Assembly: GCA_963976435.1 (NCBI GenBank) | Contig: CAXBKQ010000010.1 | Span: forward strand, 1 to 64,000 | DNA from: CAKZNE01 sp963976435 | GTDB lineage: Bacteria; Bacteroidota; Bacteroidia; Flavobacteriales; Schleiferiaceae | Length of the DNA: 64,000 nt | Direction of reading: 5' to 3' | Position numbers and translations under genes: made by a program | Shown: positions 63,024 through 64,000 of the stretch, piece by piece | How positions within the stretch are numbered: position 1 is the first letter of the stretch | Layout of the letters: every line of letters starts with the position of its first letter | The notes under the pieces: model-generated | What the model was told of the DNA's origin: nothing | The model's database searches: none | Seen by the model: the letters and a program-made list of their open reading frames with translations, nothing else

Positions 63024-63340
63024 AGTTGGTTTTTGGGTATAAGTAGCCAGACCAATGTACAAAAATAGATCAGCTCTGGATTTGTATTTTTAAATGGTGG
63101 GGAATAAACTATTAAGGAATTGCCAGGCTATGAATTCTAGAATTTTATTAAAAATTATTTTCAGAAGCTTTACTTAGTTTTTAAACAAATAGTATTGATT
63201 ATCATGGTAATAAGAGTAATAGCTTTGGGCTGAAATTTTGCAATTCGGTCAAATTTCACAGTTTTTTGCAATTGTTTTACATTTTCGAGACTATGCTTTC
63301 CATTTTCTCTTATTAGTTTCCCAAACTCAAATCACCTACC

Positions 63341-64000
63341 ATGATAAAATTCCACCTTAAACTTTTAACCAGCTTAGTTTTACTTAGCAATTTTCCTTCT
63401 TCCACCATAGAGAGTTTAAATCTTGTCCAAAATTCCAAAAAGGAAATATTTCAAGAAAAGTCCTCCTTATTTAATAAACTCAAAGAGAATAGCCATCTCA
63501 AGGTAGATCAACAAATTAAACTTTATTACAAATTGAAGAAGGAGGAGTTTGACAGTTATAATTTTGAAAATGATAGGGAGCTAAATCAATATGGCTACTT
63601 TTTATTGGAGCAAAAGAAAACTGAGGATGCTCTTGAGATTTTTAAGTTGCTAGTTTCCGAATTTCCTGAAAATTCAAATGCTTACGATAGCTTAGGGGAA
63701 GCCTATTTAATCCTAGGAAAGGAGGAGCTTTCTATTGAGAATTATGAAATTTCTATACGATTAAATCCCAAAAATTACCATGGCATAGATCAAATCACAA
63801 AGCTGAAAGGATTGGAATTACTCCTTACCGATTGGGGCAAGGAAATTTTTCATTTTCCCATTCATTTCGCACCTGAAATTAAATATGAAGGGGTAGAGGA
63901 GGTTGTTTTTCCAAAAAATTGGATTCATATAGATAGTAGTGATTTTTGGTCTTATGTATTTGTTTGGGCATTAGATAATAAAAAAGAAATGAGTCCAGCA
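63341..64000 (+). CDS. Exported TPR protein, truncated at the window edge
   Basis: The frame from ATG 63341 runs open to the window end (220 codons visible). A signal-like opening (MIKFHLKLLTSLVLLSNF) is followed by a Lys/Glu-rich helical part and one or two TPR units, the clearest being NAYDSLGEAYLILGKEEL...YEISIRLNP (about 125-150). After it a non-TPR segment begins (KGLELLLTDWGKEIFHFP). The 3' part is outside the window, so the full domain layout is unknown. Confidence 0.75.
   Translation, partial: MIKFHLKLLTSLVLLSNFPSSTIESLNLVQNSKKEIFQEKSSLFNKLKENSHLKVDQQIKLYYKLKKEEFDSYNFENDRELNQYGYFLLEQKKTEDALEIFKLLVSEFPENSNAYDSLGEAYLILGKEELSIENYEISIRLNPKNYHGIDQITKLKGLELLLTDWGKEIFHFPIHFAPEIKYEGVEEVVFPKNWIHIDSSDFWSYVFVWALDNKKEMSPA

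Overview
The window looks like chromosomal DNA of a marine or freshwater member of the Bacteroidota (Flavobacteriales-like). The signs are an AT-rich genome, a secreted protein with a type IX secretion C-terminal sorting domain, a fused alpha/beta 2-oxoacid dehydrogenase E1, DUF4252, PspC and PadR genes in the usual Bacteroidota arrangement, TAnnTTTG-type -7 promoter boxes, and a Bacteroidota-type integrase and RteC-like regulator on the integrated element. The exact genus cannot be read from the sequence. There are no rRNA genes and no CRISPR array; the only RNA gene is one tRNA-Pro(GGG).

Region 1 (1 to about 11.7 kb) is the right-hand part of an integrated element, visibly more GC-rich than the rest. 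Its tyrosine recombinase (10219-11475) lies next to the 3' end of the tRNA-Pro gene (11711-11784). It carries a possible PPK2 tail, a CopB-type copper ATPase with a small membrane protein, an unrecognised 699-residue protein with a DUF4238 partner, a replication module (DnaC-like ATPase, DnaD-like protein, excisionase-like HTH) and an RteC-like regulator. Two of these genes are broken by single in-frame stops, and a third has a stop followed by open frame. No conjugation genes are in view, so the element is partial here, decayed, or both.

Region 2 (11.9-42.3 kb) is ordinary core chromosome: a sulfotransferase/aminotransferase pair, Nudix, carboxylesterase, murQ, an RsmB-like methyltransferase, the E1 fusion, an M1-peptidase-like protein that has lost its zinc site, a PspC/PadR/DUF4252 operon with its own operator, an ATP-grasp/NRDE pair, NDH-2, a glycosyltransferase, DinB, uvrA, an ECF sigma factor, cold-shock protein, a T9SS cargo protein, GH10 xylanase, DUF4256, rlmF and a TSUP transporter.

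Region 3 (42.3-64 kb) is almost entirely on the minus strand: a large subtilase, a YtcJ-like amidohydrolase lipoprotein, an archaemetzincin lipoprotein, GNATs, a thioredoxin/Crp-Fnr cluster, CHMI isomerase, esterases, a PanE-like reductase, a TMEM175-like channel, a second TSUP transporter, an MBL-fold protein and a truncated TPR gene at the right edge.

The most unusual non-coding structures are in region 3. One is a 476-bp array of exactly 68 in-register heptamers (CACTnnn, almost free of G on the plus strand) just upstream of a Crp/Fnr gene. The other is a pair of oppositely oriented MITE-like elements (42330-42822 and 61832-62238), each with terminal inverted repeats and a perfect 9-bp target duplication, and each sitting directly upstream of a TSUP transporter gene.
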